Source: Pseudoips prasinana (Eukaryota > Arthropoda > Insecta > Lepidoptera > Nolidae). From it: 64,000 nucleotides of DNA. Within the stretch, counting starts at the first letter, position 1; each line of letters opens with the position of its first letter. Of this stretch, positions 1-10,679 are shown one piece after another. Below the pieces are notes generated by a model. That model had not been told where the DNA came from, searched no databases, and was given only the letters and a program-made list of their open reading frames with translations. The translations under genes were made by a program, and so were the position numbers. The stretch spans positions 31,426,948-31,490,947 of the forward strand of contig OX621236.1 in NCBI GenBank assembly GCA_951640165.1. Direction: 5' to 3'.

Positions 1-6
1 AGAATA

Positions 7-480
7 TTTTAATAACCAATTTTGGACAACGACATACTTCTAGCCAACCAAGACCTTATTTCGAAACAATTCGGAACATTCAAAGCCCTAATCTGAACAC
101 CGCGAGTCAAAAGCAATGTACAACGACATCTATCGAAATAAAATTCAACTATCAAGCACAACGACATCTATCGAAATAAAAATCAACTATCAATAATTTT
201 AAATGAAATACAACAAATCCAACCTTCTACATAATTCAATTTGCCCAAAGAAAACAGATTTTTTTAATAACCAATTTTGGACAACGACATACTTTTAGGC
301 AACCAAGACCTTATTTCGAAACAATTCAGAACATTCAAAACCCTACGTAACTCATGCAATCAGCAAACACGGGCAAATCTTAACACCGCGAGTCAAAAGA
401 AATGCACAACGACATCTTCTATCGAAATAAAAATCAACTATCAACCTAGTTCATTCAGTAAAGAGATGTCATAATATGCA
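7..480. repeat. Tandem direct repeat, about 255-bp period
   Basis: The block starting ttttaataaccaattttgg at 7 recurs at 262 and continues through gacatacttnta, the aaccaagacc segment and accgcgagtcaaaag. The second copy has about 28 extra bases after ccctacgtaa. Inside each copy the phrase acgacatctatcgaaata recurs. The array may continue left of the window. It resembles a decayed tandem array; the 65-aa open frame across copy 2 looks like a by-product. Confidence 0.75.
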
Positions 481-711
481 CAATGACATCTATCGGACAG
501 TTAGGTAGTTCAAGTATAAACATTAGTTCATCTTGAAGTAACGAAATGTGTGTTATTTTTTCATGATTACTTTAAAATCTAATATCTTTAGATAGACTGA
601 ACCGATTGCAATAAAACAAAAACTAAATGTTACCTCAAGTTACGCTCAATCGTTGTGTATAAAAGTTATCTACATTGCTTTCGTATATTTTACTTGATAC
701 CCGAACATATA

Positions 712-754
712 AACAGAGAAACAGACAAACAGACACACAGACAAACAGACAAAA
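712..754. repeat. CAGACAAA-type microsatellite
   Basis: Degenerate repeats of acagacaa (acagagaaacagacaaac and onward). Confidence 0.8.
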
Positions 755-1619
755 ATTCTAAAAATGCTGGAAATGGGTTCTATTGGTTGTTCTTTAATAC
801 CCTGGCTTTTTTTTTTGGATTTTCTTTTGTAGTACAAAAATTATTTTTCTACAGATTTATTATATGTATGATTAAGTAAAAAGTATAATTTTATGTTTTA
901 GTGATGTTTGTCAACAGTTACCAAAATGAAGTGCTATAGAAAACATTGTAAAAACTGTATTATTATTCAATAAAATAAGTGATTGGTTTTTAATACGTGG
1001 TTTATCATTGTGGAGGTCTCTCCCTAGATCCCATTATAGAGTACCCCTTGCTGCTGCGAGTCTTTACAATACTGTAAATAAAACAGAAATCGGTAAAGTA
1101 TTTCACATTTAATACTACCGAAAAGAATTAATAACTCTGTCATTAACGGTGTATAAATATTATTTCTATCTCATTAGCCTTATATGCTTGGCTTATAGGT
1201 CTAGGTTTTTAACATCAAATAATTAGGTCATGGGTTCGTACCTAGGGTCGAATCAATAAGCGGTATTATGTTTTTACTGGTAATAAAACGGCGGCAAGAA
1301 TTTAGCAGTGTTACACCTCCACGACTCGAAAAGTTCCTCATGCCGTCATTCTGTAGCCCGATCTTCCCGATCAAGTTACATTGCCGTCCCAATGGACGGT
1401 GAGAGCGAGGGAAATTCGAATAATCTTTTCTCCAATAATATTTTACTGGTAATATTTAAATACATTTTTGTGCGCTTTCTAATCTACTAATTATTATCAT
1501 TATATAATCAGTCCCCAAAAATGCATAATAAATAAGTAATAATTATTACAGTTTCAAATATCATAGAACCGACAATCGATTGGAACAATATTTGAATGCT
1601 GAAAGTATTTCCTATCGAA
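755..1619. other. No gene recognised
   Basis: AT-rich sequence. A B-box-like ggttcgtacc at about 1231 may be a worn SINE remnant. Nothing else is assignable. Confidence 0.4.
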
Positions 1620-1760
1620 TAAAAAAGAATAAGCCATATGGTTTCCGGCCTAAAAAGAATATCAGGGCCACCGCATGCCATCCCGTGGGTGTCGAAAAAA
1701 GCGACTATAGGGACCAAGCCAAGCGCTGTGACTACGGCAAACCTCCCCAAATGGTAACGG
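1620..1760. repeat. Weak dispersed repeat fragment
   Basis: The segment with tttccggcctaaaaagaat and catcccgtggg is partly matched in the opposite orientation near 22055-22105 (cacgggatgat, gggccggaaacc). The family is not identified. Confidence 0.35.
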
Positions 1761-2158
1761 TACAGTAGCTTTTAGAGGAGACAGATGTTAAACAGTTGTC
1801 GATATCGGGCTGATGATGAAAAATATAATCAATATCATGTCAAGAATGACCGTAGAAGGGCGCGTGACATACAGAAAATAAAAGCCGATAAATTGATTAC
1901 CTCTTTTTTTTAAGTCAGTTAAAATATATTGGTTTTACTCCATAGGTTCAGAAGACATCTTCACATTTGTGTATGCAATATAAATATGAGCGACTTCTAA
2001 AGATATGACTTTTTCTTTGTTCAACATTTTGTGTGTCCTGCTTTATTAAAAATATTATTACAGAATTTGAACAAGCGCAATTACTATACAATTTGAAAAA
2101 AGAGTTTCCATACTTTGTTACACGTGCTAGTCTAAAATAGCTAAATCCCGGCATTTTT
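1761..2158. other. No gene recognised
   Basis: AT-rich; nothing assignable. Confidence 0.4.
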
Positions 2159-2241
2159 ACAATCAGTCCGGCCATTGAGGAAATCCTCGGGGGAGGCCTT
2201 TATTTAAGAGTGGACGTCTTTCGGCTGACATGATGATGATG
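2159..2241 (+). pseudogene. RTE-type LINE 3' end (short tail)
   Basis: Matches the end of the RTE-like ORF seen more clearly at 59266-59365: gggggaggccttt, then gtggacgtctttcggctga, then a tgatgatgatg tail. The conserved C-terminal phrase in intact relatives reads like QQWTSFG followed by stop; here it is damaged. Confidence 0.75.
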
Positions 2242-2423
2242 TAATTTATAAGGTTATAAATCCCTTCGAGATAGGGAATAAACATGATTGTCACAATGCC
2301 TAGTCCACGTCGACCAAAAAACATAAACTTACGTTATAGGCACTGGTCACACGTACAATGGTCCACATCGGGACTAAACCACACCCACAAAATAATGATG
2401 ATGATAGGCACTGGTTATATAAT

Positions 2424-2620
2424 CGGTAAGGTTAAGCACCCAGGTGGTCAGTCCAAAGATGGGTCAATGCCGAAGTGGTTTAATACCGGAGCGATTCACG
2501 ACTAATGACTGCAGCTTAACTTGCCTTTCGGAGGTAAGTTAAGCTGTGAATCGATAAGCCACGTCGAAGGTCTACTTGAGCGCTTCTAACACAAGGGTAA
2601 CCACTGTCCATATGAAAAAA
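2424..2620 (+). repeat. Dispersed repeat family A
   Basis: Shares ggtcagtcc, agatgg, gtttaat and tcggag blocks with copies at 5993-6250 (minus), 20928-21118, 51366-51555 and 61735-61925. It is non-coding and probably an untranslated tail of a retroelement. This copy carries an internal inverted duplication, listed separately. Confidence 0.6.
2492..2553. repeat. Imperfect palindrome in repeat A
   Basis: Outer stem cgattcac/gtgaatcg is 8 bp perfect. Inner stem cagcttaacttgcc/ggtaagttaagctg has one mismatch. The left side has a 12-nt asymmetric bulge. Confidence 0.75.
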
Positions 2621-2650
2621 ATTAATAAGTCATCACAGAAATGGATTTAT

Positions 2651-2728
2651 AGTAATTTATGGCTGGGGCAAGTTTGGAAAAACGGCAGATATGTATATAC
2701 CTATATGTGCCGTTTGCCCAAAATTACT
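2651..2728. repeat. Decayed palindrome
   Basis: agtaattt/aaattact at the ends and aacggca/tgccgtt inside pair, with indels between them. Confidence 0.5.
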
Positions 2729-2770
2729 ATACGTACATAACAATTTACGGTTATTTTTTTTGACTACTAG

Positions 2771-3237
2771 GTTGAGACCATGGAAGACCTCAGTACAATG
2801 CTTGATGACCTCAGCGGAGTTTCTCAACAAGTGGGTCTGAAAATTAACATGGATAAGACGAAAATCACGTCAAACGTCCATGTTGTACCCACTCAATCGA
2901 AGGTTGAAGACTCTGCAGTCGAAGTTGTATGGAACTATATTTACCTAGGACAGACCATCCAACTAGGTAGGTCGAACTTCGAGAAGGAGGTCAATCGTAG
3001 AATCCAACTCGACAGGGCCAAACGCTGCCCTACGCAACATATTCTTGTCCAAAATACCGCAGTGTCTCAAGTCAAAAGTCATCGACCAGTGTGTGTTGCC
3101 AGTGATGACTTACGGAACAGAAACGTGGTCGCTCACTATGGTCTTTATTAGAAAGCTCAAGGTCACCCAGAGAGGAATGGAGAGGTGCGAATAGCGCAAG
3201 ACCGGCAATCGTGGAGATCTTTGGGGGAGGCCTTTGT
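2771..3237 (+). pseudogene. RTE-clade LINE reverse transcriptase C-terminus (degenerate)
   Basis: An open frame from 2780 encodes MEDLSTMLDDLSGVSQQVGL then INMDKTKI and YIYLGQTIQLGRSNFEKEV, the region after the RT catalytic motif in RTE-like endonuclease/RT proteins of insects. A frameshift near 3030 moves the continuation (CLKSKVIDQCVLPVMTYG, then TETWSLTM) to another frame. At about 3180 an internal deletion joins this to the family's last codons (atagcgcaagaccggcaat ... gggggaggcctttgt). No catalytic RT or endonuclease part is present, so it is a dead, 5'-truncated, internally deleted copy. Family recognition is from memory of the consensus; the breaks are visible directly. Confidence 0.85.
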
Positions 3238-3248
3238 AGATAAATCTT

Positions 3249-3366
3249 ACTAATATTATAATTGCGAAAGTTTGTGAGTATGGATGTATGGGTGCTGATT
3301 ACTCTTTCACCCCAGACTACTGAATGGATCTTGATGAAACTTTGTAGTAATATATATATCCAGACG
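3249..3366 (+). mobile_element. Helitron-like (Lep1-type) 5' fragment
   Basis: Begins actaatattata, followed by gcgaaagtttgtgagtatgg and actctttcac, then gatgaaactttgtagtaa. These are standard parts of the short lepidopteran Helitron-like element. The 3' hairpin end is missing. Confidence 0.7.
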
Positions 3367-3367
3367 T

Positions 3368-3705
3368 GCGAATATATTACTACGGTAAGGCACGTAATAC
3401 AAATAAAAATAAATTGTCTCTGTTAAAATTCACTTTGCTATATTATCATTATTACCGAAAATAGCGTAATTTACGTATCACAGTCAGTTTCTTTCACATT
3501 GTCCCCAAGCTACCGTCCTTCTATTTATACCGTAAATTGCTTCCTAAAACTCCAATTTTCTTTATTTTCCCGAATAAAACCGCCAATCAATTGTCCAGCC
3601 ACCAGTTCTAAAATTAATGGGATCCATTCTATTCAATGTTCCATTTAAAAATAGAGAGGCATGTTTGGTAAAGTACTTTAGACGCGATTGGATTCAGTTT
3701 TATAT
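3368..3705 (+). repeat. Dispersed repeat E, copy 1
   Basis: Highly similar in the same orientation to 7358-7651 (aaattgtctctgttaaaat, ccgccaatcaattgtccag, ttctattcaatgttccatt). Copy 2 lacks a stretch of about 40 bp present here at about 3512-3553. Unidentified, non-coding. Confidence 0.8.
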
Positions 3706-3746
3706 AAGTAAGTAAGATATCTGAATAAGATATCCTACTAATATTA

Positions 3747-3771
3747 GGTCTTTACCTATGAAATTGCCGTT
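3747..3771 (+). repeat. Mariner 5' terminal inverted repeat
   Basis: 25 bp, perfect reverse complement of 5004-5028. Preceded by the TA target duplication. Confidence 0.95.
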
Positions 3772-3933
3772 CTGCAGTACTGGCCATTTCAAATCAAAAT
3801 AATTTTTGTTTGGCTAAGAATTCTAATTTCAAATTAATTTTATTTTAAAAACATGGATTCTTTTTTCCAAAAGTAGTCATTTCTTTATTGATTAGTGTTA
3901 CATTTTCATCGCATTTCAATCTTTTTCGTCATC

Positions 3934-4953
3934 ATGGATACGTTAAAAATTCGAGTAATTATGGAATATGAGTACCGTCGTGGCAGCAACGCGGCACAAG
4001 CGGCACGCAACATCAACGACGTTTACGGAGCTAACACTACAAACCAACGCACCACCTGTTATTGGTTTGCTCGCTTCCGTTCTGGAAATTTCGACCTGAA
4101 AAATGAACCTCGCGGTCGTCCGAAGACTTTGGTCGACAATGACGAATTAAAGGCGGTTGTGGAAGCTGATGATACACAATCTACGGCTGAATTAGCAGCA
4201 GCTTTCGACGTTAGCGTCAAAACAATATTGGTCCATTTGCGTCAAATTGGCAAGGTAAAAAAGCTTGACAAATGGGTGCCCCACGAACTCAATGATCGCC
4301 AGCGCGAAGTACGCGTCGAGACGTGCCTTGCACTGCTCAACAGACACACAAATGAAGGAATTTTGAACCGCATTGTTACCTGCGATGAAAAATGGATTCT
4401 GTTTGATAACCGCAAGCGCTCAGCAAGTTGGTTGGATCCTGGTTCAGCACCTAAACAATGCCCTAAACGAAAACTTACCCCTAGAAAAGTGATGGTCACT
4501 GTTTGGTGGTCTAGCGCCGGTGTGATTCATCACAGCTTCTTACCAAACGGGGTGAGCATTACTGCAGATGTGTACTGTGAAGAACTGAGCACAATGATGG
4601 AGAAGCTGGCGCATCTCCAACCAGCATTGGTCAATCGCTCGTCTCCGCTGCTCCTGCACGACAACGCGCGACCTCATACTGCACAGCAGACGGTCTCCAA
4701 GTTGCAAGAACTGGGGTTGGAAGCTCTCCGTCATCCGCCCTACTCACCAGACCTTGCGCCTACAGACTACTACTTTTTCCAGAATTTGGATAACTTCTTG
4801 GCGGGAAAAAAATTCAATACCCGAGAGGCAGTACAAAATGCCTTTGAAGAATTTGTTGCCTCCCGTCCAGCTGATTTCTTTAAGAAGGGCATCAATAAAC
4901 TGCCACTGCGATGGCAAAGATGCATTGATAGCATGGGTGATTACTTCGATTAA
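3934..4953 (+). CDS. Mariner transposase, intact
   Basis: A 339-aa cut-and-paste transposase, close to the usual mariner length of about 345 aa. It would bind the element's terminal repeats, excise it and insert it at TA. The N-terminal half has two helix-turn-helix-like regions (about residues 1-50 and 70-105) separated by a GRPK motif at 61-64, then the WVPHEL linker at 114-119. The catalytic triad is complete: D151 in TCDEKW, D243 in LLHDNARPH and D278 in APTD, with 34 residues between the last two (DD34D). I chose the ATG at 3934, giving MDTLKIRV; the frame is open upstream to 3895 but has only a GTG there. There are no stops or frameshifts. Sequence style is closest to the cecropia subfamily, which includes the transposase part of SETMAR; that placement is from memory. 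Whether it is expressed cannot be seen. Confidence 0.95.
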   Translation: MDTLKIRVIMEYEYRRGSNAAQAARNINDVYGANTTNQRTTCYWFARFRSGNFDLKNEPRGRPKTLVDNDELKAVVEADDTQSTAELAAAFDVSVKTILVHLRQIGKVKKLDKWVPHELNDRQREVRVETCLALLNRHTNEGILNRIVTCDEKWILFDNRKRSASWLDPGSAPKQCPKRKLTPRKVMVTVWWSSAGVIHHSFLPNGVSITADVYCEELSTMMEKLAHLQPALVNRSSPLLLHDNARPHTAQQTVSKLQELGLEALRHPPYSPDLAPTDYYFFQNLDNFLAGKKFNTREAVQNAFEEFVASRPADFFKKGINKLPLRWQRCIDSMGDYFD

Positions 4954-5003
4954 TACAAATAAAAAAATTCATGAAAATAATTCGTTTAAATTTTTTCATA
5001 CAA

Positions 5004-5028
5004 AACGGCAATTTCATAGGTAAAGACC
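5004..5028 (-). repeat. Mariner 3' terminal inverted repeat
   Basis: 25 bp, perfect reverse complement of 3747-3771. Followed by TA. Confidence 0.95.
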
Positions 5029-5197
5029 TATTATTATAAACGCGAAAGTTTGTAAGTATGGATGGATGGATGTTTGTTACTCTTTCACGTAAAAACTACT
5101 GAATGAATTTTAATGAAACTTTACAAGAATATAGCTTCTACATCAGAATAACACATAGGCTACAATTCATAAAGATATTGTGTGAATTATCCAAAGT

Positions 5198-5383
5198 AAG
5201 ACGATAAGTAATATCTACCAGAGGACGGGAAGCAGCTTCCTTCTGAGTACTACGACCATCATACTGCGATCGCCAACCCGCCTGCCAAGCGTGGCGATTA
5301 TGGCATATCCCCTCAAGATGATTCTTGAGGGAGGCTTGTCCAGCAGTGGACTTATTTAAGCTATAATGATGAAGACGATAAGT
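5198..5383 (+). mobile_element. Repeat B (LINE/SINE tail) with 12-bp target duplication
   Basis: aagacgataagt at 5198-5209 is repeated exactly at 5372-5383. Between them lie 162 bp of repeat B: ctaccagaggacggg, ctgcgatcgccaacccg, gccaagcgtggcgattatgg, gtccagcagtgga, ending in tataatgatg. The duplication shows insertion by target-primed reverse transcription of a 5'-truncated copy. Other copies: 18776-18985, 19371-19596, 35755-35975 and 49113-49165 (minus). Confidence 0.85.
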
Positions 5384-5427
5384 GTCAAGTAAGTACGAAA
5401 AAATCTACCATCTGCGAGCTACGGCGT

Positions 5428-5582
5428 ACTAATATTATAAATGCGAAAGTTTGTGAGTATAGATGTATGTTTGTTACTCTTTTACGCCAAAACTACTTTA
5501 ACGCGGGTGAAACCGCGGAGCATAGCTAGTAAGCTATAATTTATAAAGCTTAACGTGGGTGTAACCACGGGGCATAGCTAGT
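5428..5582 (+). mobile_element. Short Helitron-like element plus extra 3' end
   Basis: Starts actaatattataaatgcg at 5428 and ends with the hairpin cgcgggtgaaaccgcg and gcatagctagt at 5530. A second 3' end (aacgtgggtgtaaccacg, then catagctagt) follows directly to 5582, as in tandem or end-read-through insertions. Confidence 0.8.
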
Positions 5583-5992
5583 TATAAATATATTCAACAA
5601 AAAGCTAATCATGCATTCAAGTGAACGTTATTTTTATCCTCCATTCATAAAATGTGTGACGCTATTCATAAAGTATGATATATCATGTCTGTGGATAACC
5701 CTTTAGATCCCTGATTACAAAAATAAATCTAAAATGGAAGTTGACCTTTTAAAGTACAACGTATAAGTAGATAATTCAGTGTATTTTTAGATGATATAAA
5801 ATCTATTTCGATATTGTTATTTTACGTTTACACTGACTCATAAAATACTACTTATTATTTTTATCTTTATACTACCAAGTCGACGAGCTTACATTGGACA
5901 ATTTGGAATAATAACGAACAGTTAACAAAATACTGAATGTTTTCATAGTACTTACTTATCTTATCGTATGGGCAAAGTTGTAGTGGCAAAGT
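5583..5992. other. No gene recognised
   Basis: AT-rich; nothing assignable. Confidence 0.4.
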
Positions 5993-6250
5993 TGTTCAAG
6001 CCGCGCATTAGGCCTCTGACATGGCTTAACAACTGTTGCCTAATGGCTACAACAGGGACCGACAGCTTAACGTGCCCTTCCAAGCACGGAGACGCTCCGA
6101 AATTAAACCACTTTGGCGGTCACTCATCTAGACCGCAAGCCTAGTTGCTTGTCCTTGCCAATCACTTACGGACCGGTGAGAGCATCTAGCTGTGAGTACC
6201 CTTTTCGAATCTGCCTTGGAGTGAACCCAGCTATGAGTTTTTGTTGTGGA
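5993..6250 (-). repeat. Dispersed repeat family A (minus copy)
   Basis: Reverse-complement relatives of the 51366-51555 and 61735-61925 copies: gacatggcttaac, gggaccgacagcttaacgtg, aaattaaaccac. Confidence 0.65.
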
Positions 6251-7357
6251 CGCAGATATGGCTCGCAAACCCAAATTTTGTTGTAAACATTCTATCATAT
6301 GACACGCAGTACAACTGACTATAAGAGTAATCTCTATATCGATATGATTACTTATTAATATATATTCTTTGTAGTTTAAAAATGTCGTTATGCCTTGTTT
6401 GTTAGAATTGTTGTCGTAGTGGGACTAAATAGGTCGGCCCATTTGGTCTCATTCGATTTACTCACCTTAATAACCTTCGATATTGCTACAATAAATAAAT
6501 TATTTTTTACTGAAAAATGGTCTAAAAGAATATTTATAAAGCTCCCTGCATATTGAATGTAACGAGGGTGGGCCATGAACAGATTTTTAATTACTGAGGT
6601 ATGTTGGAGACGCTGTCGTAGCAAAGCAATTAATAATTATTTTGATGTATTTGTTTCTGATTTCGTATTATTAATTACCTGACTTTGAGGTTACATACCA
6701 AAATAGAAAAAAAACAAGTGAAGACATCCGTCGATCTGTGATAAATTCTTATACGAGCAATTTGAAATTTTACTACTTACTCAACTTTATAGCAACAACT
6801 AAATTTCAATAAAGAAGTTTTTTGTAGAAAAGCCCGATGCGGCAAAAAATTATAGAAGTAGGTTTGGGTATCACTTAAATAAGTTGTTGGTTGTCATGAA
6901 TGCTATATGGATGATAGTGATATCACCACCTCTTTATGCCCTTTGCCTTTTTACGCCGAAAATTCTTGAAAGGCATATAGATATGCATCACTCTAGATTT
7001 GAGAATTTTAAGTTGTTACTAAATATATGTAAATTTGTCTGATATGGTATGGTACATTTTTTTCTAACTTTCGTCGTAATGGTATCGTTTCTGCAATGGT
7101 CTCTTTTATTTTTCAATGAAAAGATCTGCTCAAAGTTCTTAGTCAGATCAGGCTGAAATTATATATTGGGTATTGGGATTTTTCTGAAATAAGAGCGGTT
7201 TCTAGGAGTCCAGTGTTGTAAGCTGCCAGTGTTAAACGTCTGTGCCTCGAAGAGGCAGAGAGAGAGAGAGATATTGGCGGTACTGCCCCAGATCTCACCC
7301 CAGTCGTGTACGCCAGCCGCCCATTGGATTAAGAGTGTGGGAGAACATACGTAGGTA
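6251..7357. other. No gene recognised
   Basis: AT-rich, with a short (GA)n run at about 7255-7271 and the GC-richer segment 7272-7340, which I cannot assign. Confidence 0.4.
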
Positions 7358-7651
7358 CGAATATAATACTACGAGAATAAGGCACGAAATACTAATAAAA
7401 ATAAATTGTCTCTGTTAAAATGCACTTTGCTATATTACCGAAATAAGCGGAATTTCCGTATCACGGCCAGTTTCTCCCACATTGTCCCCAAGCTTTAAAT
7501 TTTCTTTATTTTCCCAAATAAAACCGCCAATCAATTGTCCAGCCACCAGTTCTAAAATTAATGTGATCCATTCTATTCAATGTTCCATTAAAAAATAGAG
7601 AGGCATGTTTGGTAAAGTACTTTAGACGTGATTGGATTCCGTTTTATAGGT
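7358..7651 (+). repeat. Dispersed repeat E, copy 2
   Basis: Same sequence as 3368-3705 with a deletion of about 40 bp and scattered substitutions. See copy 1. Confidence 0.8.
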
Positions 7652-8412
7652 ATACTTTGGGTACACACTGTACTTTGGTTTTAAGATCAAAGCATATTTT
7701 AGTTTTCCTAAATAAAATATGAATGTCATTATAATATTCAAATACTAGTTGTTTTTCGAGGTAGACTGATAAAGCACTTTGGTCGACCCATCCACTAGCT
7801 GTACTTTACATCACTGATCTTTTGCCGACCAATGAGGGTAACTGGCTGGAAGTAATGGCACCCACTCAAGTAATTTTTATTATTCTCCTCGCTGAAACAC
7901 CCACCAAGAAGCGTGCTACAAAAACACGAATCAAAAAACATGCCTCCAATATTTTTGAAATTCAGTAATCCGTGAACTCAGTATTACGTGGGGTGGGTGC
8001 CTGCAAAAATTCTCACCACTTCTTAGTCGGAATTAAATCACGCCTCGTCGAACCGTGGAATGAATTTAAACCGCAGCTGTGACACCGTTCACAGTTACTT
8101 TGCAAGTCACCTTCCTAAGACCTTGATAACAATATCTCGACATAAGTTACATAGATAGAAGTATCCTGAAAGTACAGTTTAAATAGATTGTAGAATTAGA
8201 TAAGCTTTACCTTTTCATTTTCTCTTAATAACAACTTCTGTCTATATTTTATGAATAAATATAAATAAGATTATTGACTGAGTTTTATAGGTATTATATC
8301 TTAGAGCCAATTTTAACATTAAATTCCATCAACTCCCGCTAAACTTTATCTGAGTTCTGAGCATAAGTTTACATTTCTCCAACAAACATAAACACAGTTT
8401 GATCTGAACCGA
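7652..8412. other. No gene recognised
   Basis: Nothing assignable on either strand. Confidence 0.4.
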
Positions 8413-9262
8413 CAGATTGAACTCGCACGAAAAATGCAAATCAACTCCTTTAAATAATATTATTGTTTCTGTAAGCGATTCGCACAAAGTTAATTTATTG
8501 GTGTGCGAATCGACACCTCCAAAAATATGTAGTAAGCTATTGGCACACGAATTATTTTTTTATGGTACACTTGAGTACAGAAGTAATAAGGGTAAATTGT
8601 GTTTTAATACGAAAGCAAAACAAACAAATATGCAACCTAATCAAAAATATCTTTATTTATTTATTTATTTAAGGATCGTCAACGTTACATACACTCATGC
8701 AGTTATAGGACACGTACATACTTAAAAATAATAGTGCTGCAACACAATTACAATTAAAACTAAGTACTTAATATCCTCTAAACTCACTATGACCTGATTC
8801 GAGATTAAAAATGTGAAAATATCAACCACAGACCAATAGATTACTGTAGTACTGAGTGTCACTAACCAAAAGTATAAAATAAAAAAGTATCAAAAATAGT
8901 GATGAAAATAGCTTTACGCGAGTGTTTTGCCTTTAATTTTTTCCTATACTAGGCAAATATTGCTAACTTGCTCTTATTTTTTGTATTAATAAGCATGTAG
9001 ACATACCAGGTTTTAAGTGATAATTATTACTTATTTTATGCAAATCTTTCTAACTTTGAAGTAAATATTTTGTATTAAAACTTATTGTGTAAGATTTAAA
9101 TGATTTTATTTCTTAAATGTGTGTCAATAGTCTACTAGAAATTTTTGGAGGTGTCGATTCGCACACACATAAATTATCTTCGTGCGCATCGCCTACAGAA
9201 AAAATACAATTATTTAAAGAAGTCGATTCGCACGTTGCGTGTAAGTTCAATTCGTCCAATAA
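8413..9262. mobile_element. Inverted-arm (foldback-like) non-autonomous element
   Basis: The arm at about 8413-8530 is the reverse complement, with mismatches, of about 9145-9262. Key shared pieces are tcctttaaataat, the gcgattcgcac core, and gtgtgcgaatcgacacctcc opposite ggaggtgtcgattcgcacac. The motif gtgcgaatcgac recurs within and between the arms. The middle (about 600 bp) is AT-rich and non-coding. This suits a long-terminal-inverted-repeat MITE or foldback element; outer ends and target duplication are unclear. Confidence 0.65.
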
Positions 9263-10679
9263 GCTGTACTACTCGTACCTTAACCTTTTGTCAAAAGGTT
9301 GATTTCTTAACGCCCGCTTTCTGTCGTTAAACTTTGCTAATAAAGTCCAATTTTTTATATTTCCTGAAATGTTTCATGAACTGAAACGCCAGATGTTTTA
9401 TATATAATTTACTCGAGTACGACACTTTTGCAACTAGGCGTTTAGATAAACTCTGTATCTGTAAACGTGATCAAAGGATAACTAGATTCGATATGATGTA
9501 AACTGAGTTTAACACCATCATGATAAATCCATCAAGCAGAACTTAGTTGTACAAATGGTAAAAACGGCTTTTAAATCGATTTAAAATTTAATTCAATTAC
9601 TTAAGTAATGAATACAAAATTATTTTATACTAAGACAAAAATTTGTTGCAAAAATGTATTGTGAGTGCCATTCCTTTCAATTGAAAATAACTTAAGTATT
9701 ATGTTTAGGTAAATTTATGACACTTCATTTAAAAACATAATAAAGTTTAGACGCTACAATCCAGATCTAAAATGTAAGATTTTTGATCTCATGGGCTTAA
9801 CTAAAAATCATCAGCTACCACAATTTGTAACCAAGGACTAGGCAATAAGTCAGTGTAACAAACTTTCGATTTCCCTACGTCTAGTGTAGCGTCCAATTTA
9901 ATAACGTCGTATGATCATACTTTGTAACTTCGCTACCTCGCCCTTTAGAAGTTATGCCTAGCAATTTTGAAGGCTTTTAAAAGTCACAGTTAAGATTGAT
10001 CACCGGCGTCGTACTGATGGTCGGAGTGTGGCCTCGTTTAGCAAACCTTGAAATATTTTTAAATATAACTAGGCGTATTGTGACCATGCTAACGTCACGT
10101 ACCCTTAAATAATAGTGTCGCGATGGATTCAGATAAGCGAAATACGTTTAGACAGAAGAGTTATTCAGCCTAATATGTTAAAGCTATTTGTGTTTTTAGG
10201 TAACTTCAAATATATTTTTTTACGCGTAATACCTCGTTCCACGTCTTTGGGAGAACTTAAGAACGACAAGAATATTGTGAAAGCGGAAGAAGACAGCATA
10301 ACGTTCTCTTTTAAAACATCTAGAGAACTTGAAATATTCACTTCCATTTATATTGACTTCTTACTAAATCTCATATACCCATATTAGGTAAATGTTAAAG
10401 CCTTTAAACCTTCTTATCGTGTCCACAATTGATGGCAACAAACCGCAATGCTTGTACCAAAATAATTTCGGAAGAAATGAATTAATCATTACGTTATTTG
10501 TAATCGAAATTACATAACGTAACTTTATGTTTTAATCAATTAACTCCCTCTGAAATTGTTTTTTTAAAACTAAGAATTCCATCAATTTTAATGTTTCAAA
10601 TCAGGCAGTTGTCCTTTATTTTGATTTGTCTAATAAACTCTTATTACCTATATTTTTTTATACGAGTTTCAAACGTATA
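9263..10679. other. No gene recognised
   Basis: AT-rich. Open frames of 60-90 aa here have no recognisable motif. A weak palindrome (ttacgtta/taacgtaa) lies at about 10489-10521. Confidence 0.4.

Larger units (their letters stand above)
3745..5030 (+). mobile_element. Complete mariner transposon, cecropia-like
   Basis: The element body is 3747-5028 (1282 bp), flanked by TA at 3745-3746 and 5029-5030. The terminal inverted repeats 3747-3771 and 5004-5028 are perfect over 25 bp (left begins ggtctttacctatg). It carries one intact transposase gene in the same orientation. Perfect ends, target duplication and an unbroken ORF indicate recent insertion and possible activity. It sits inside a Helitron-like element. 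Confidence 0.95.
3737..5427 (+). mobile_element. Helitron-like element interrupted by mariner and a LINE tail
   Basis: The left stub actaatat (3737-3744) resumes after the mariner at 5031 with ttattataaacgcgaaagtt, gtatggatggatgg and actctttcacg. It is interrupted again by a short LINE tail with a 12-bp target duplication (5198-5383). The right boundary before the next copy at 5428 is uncertain. This gives three nested insertion layers. Confidence 0.65.
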
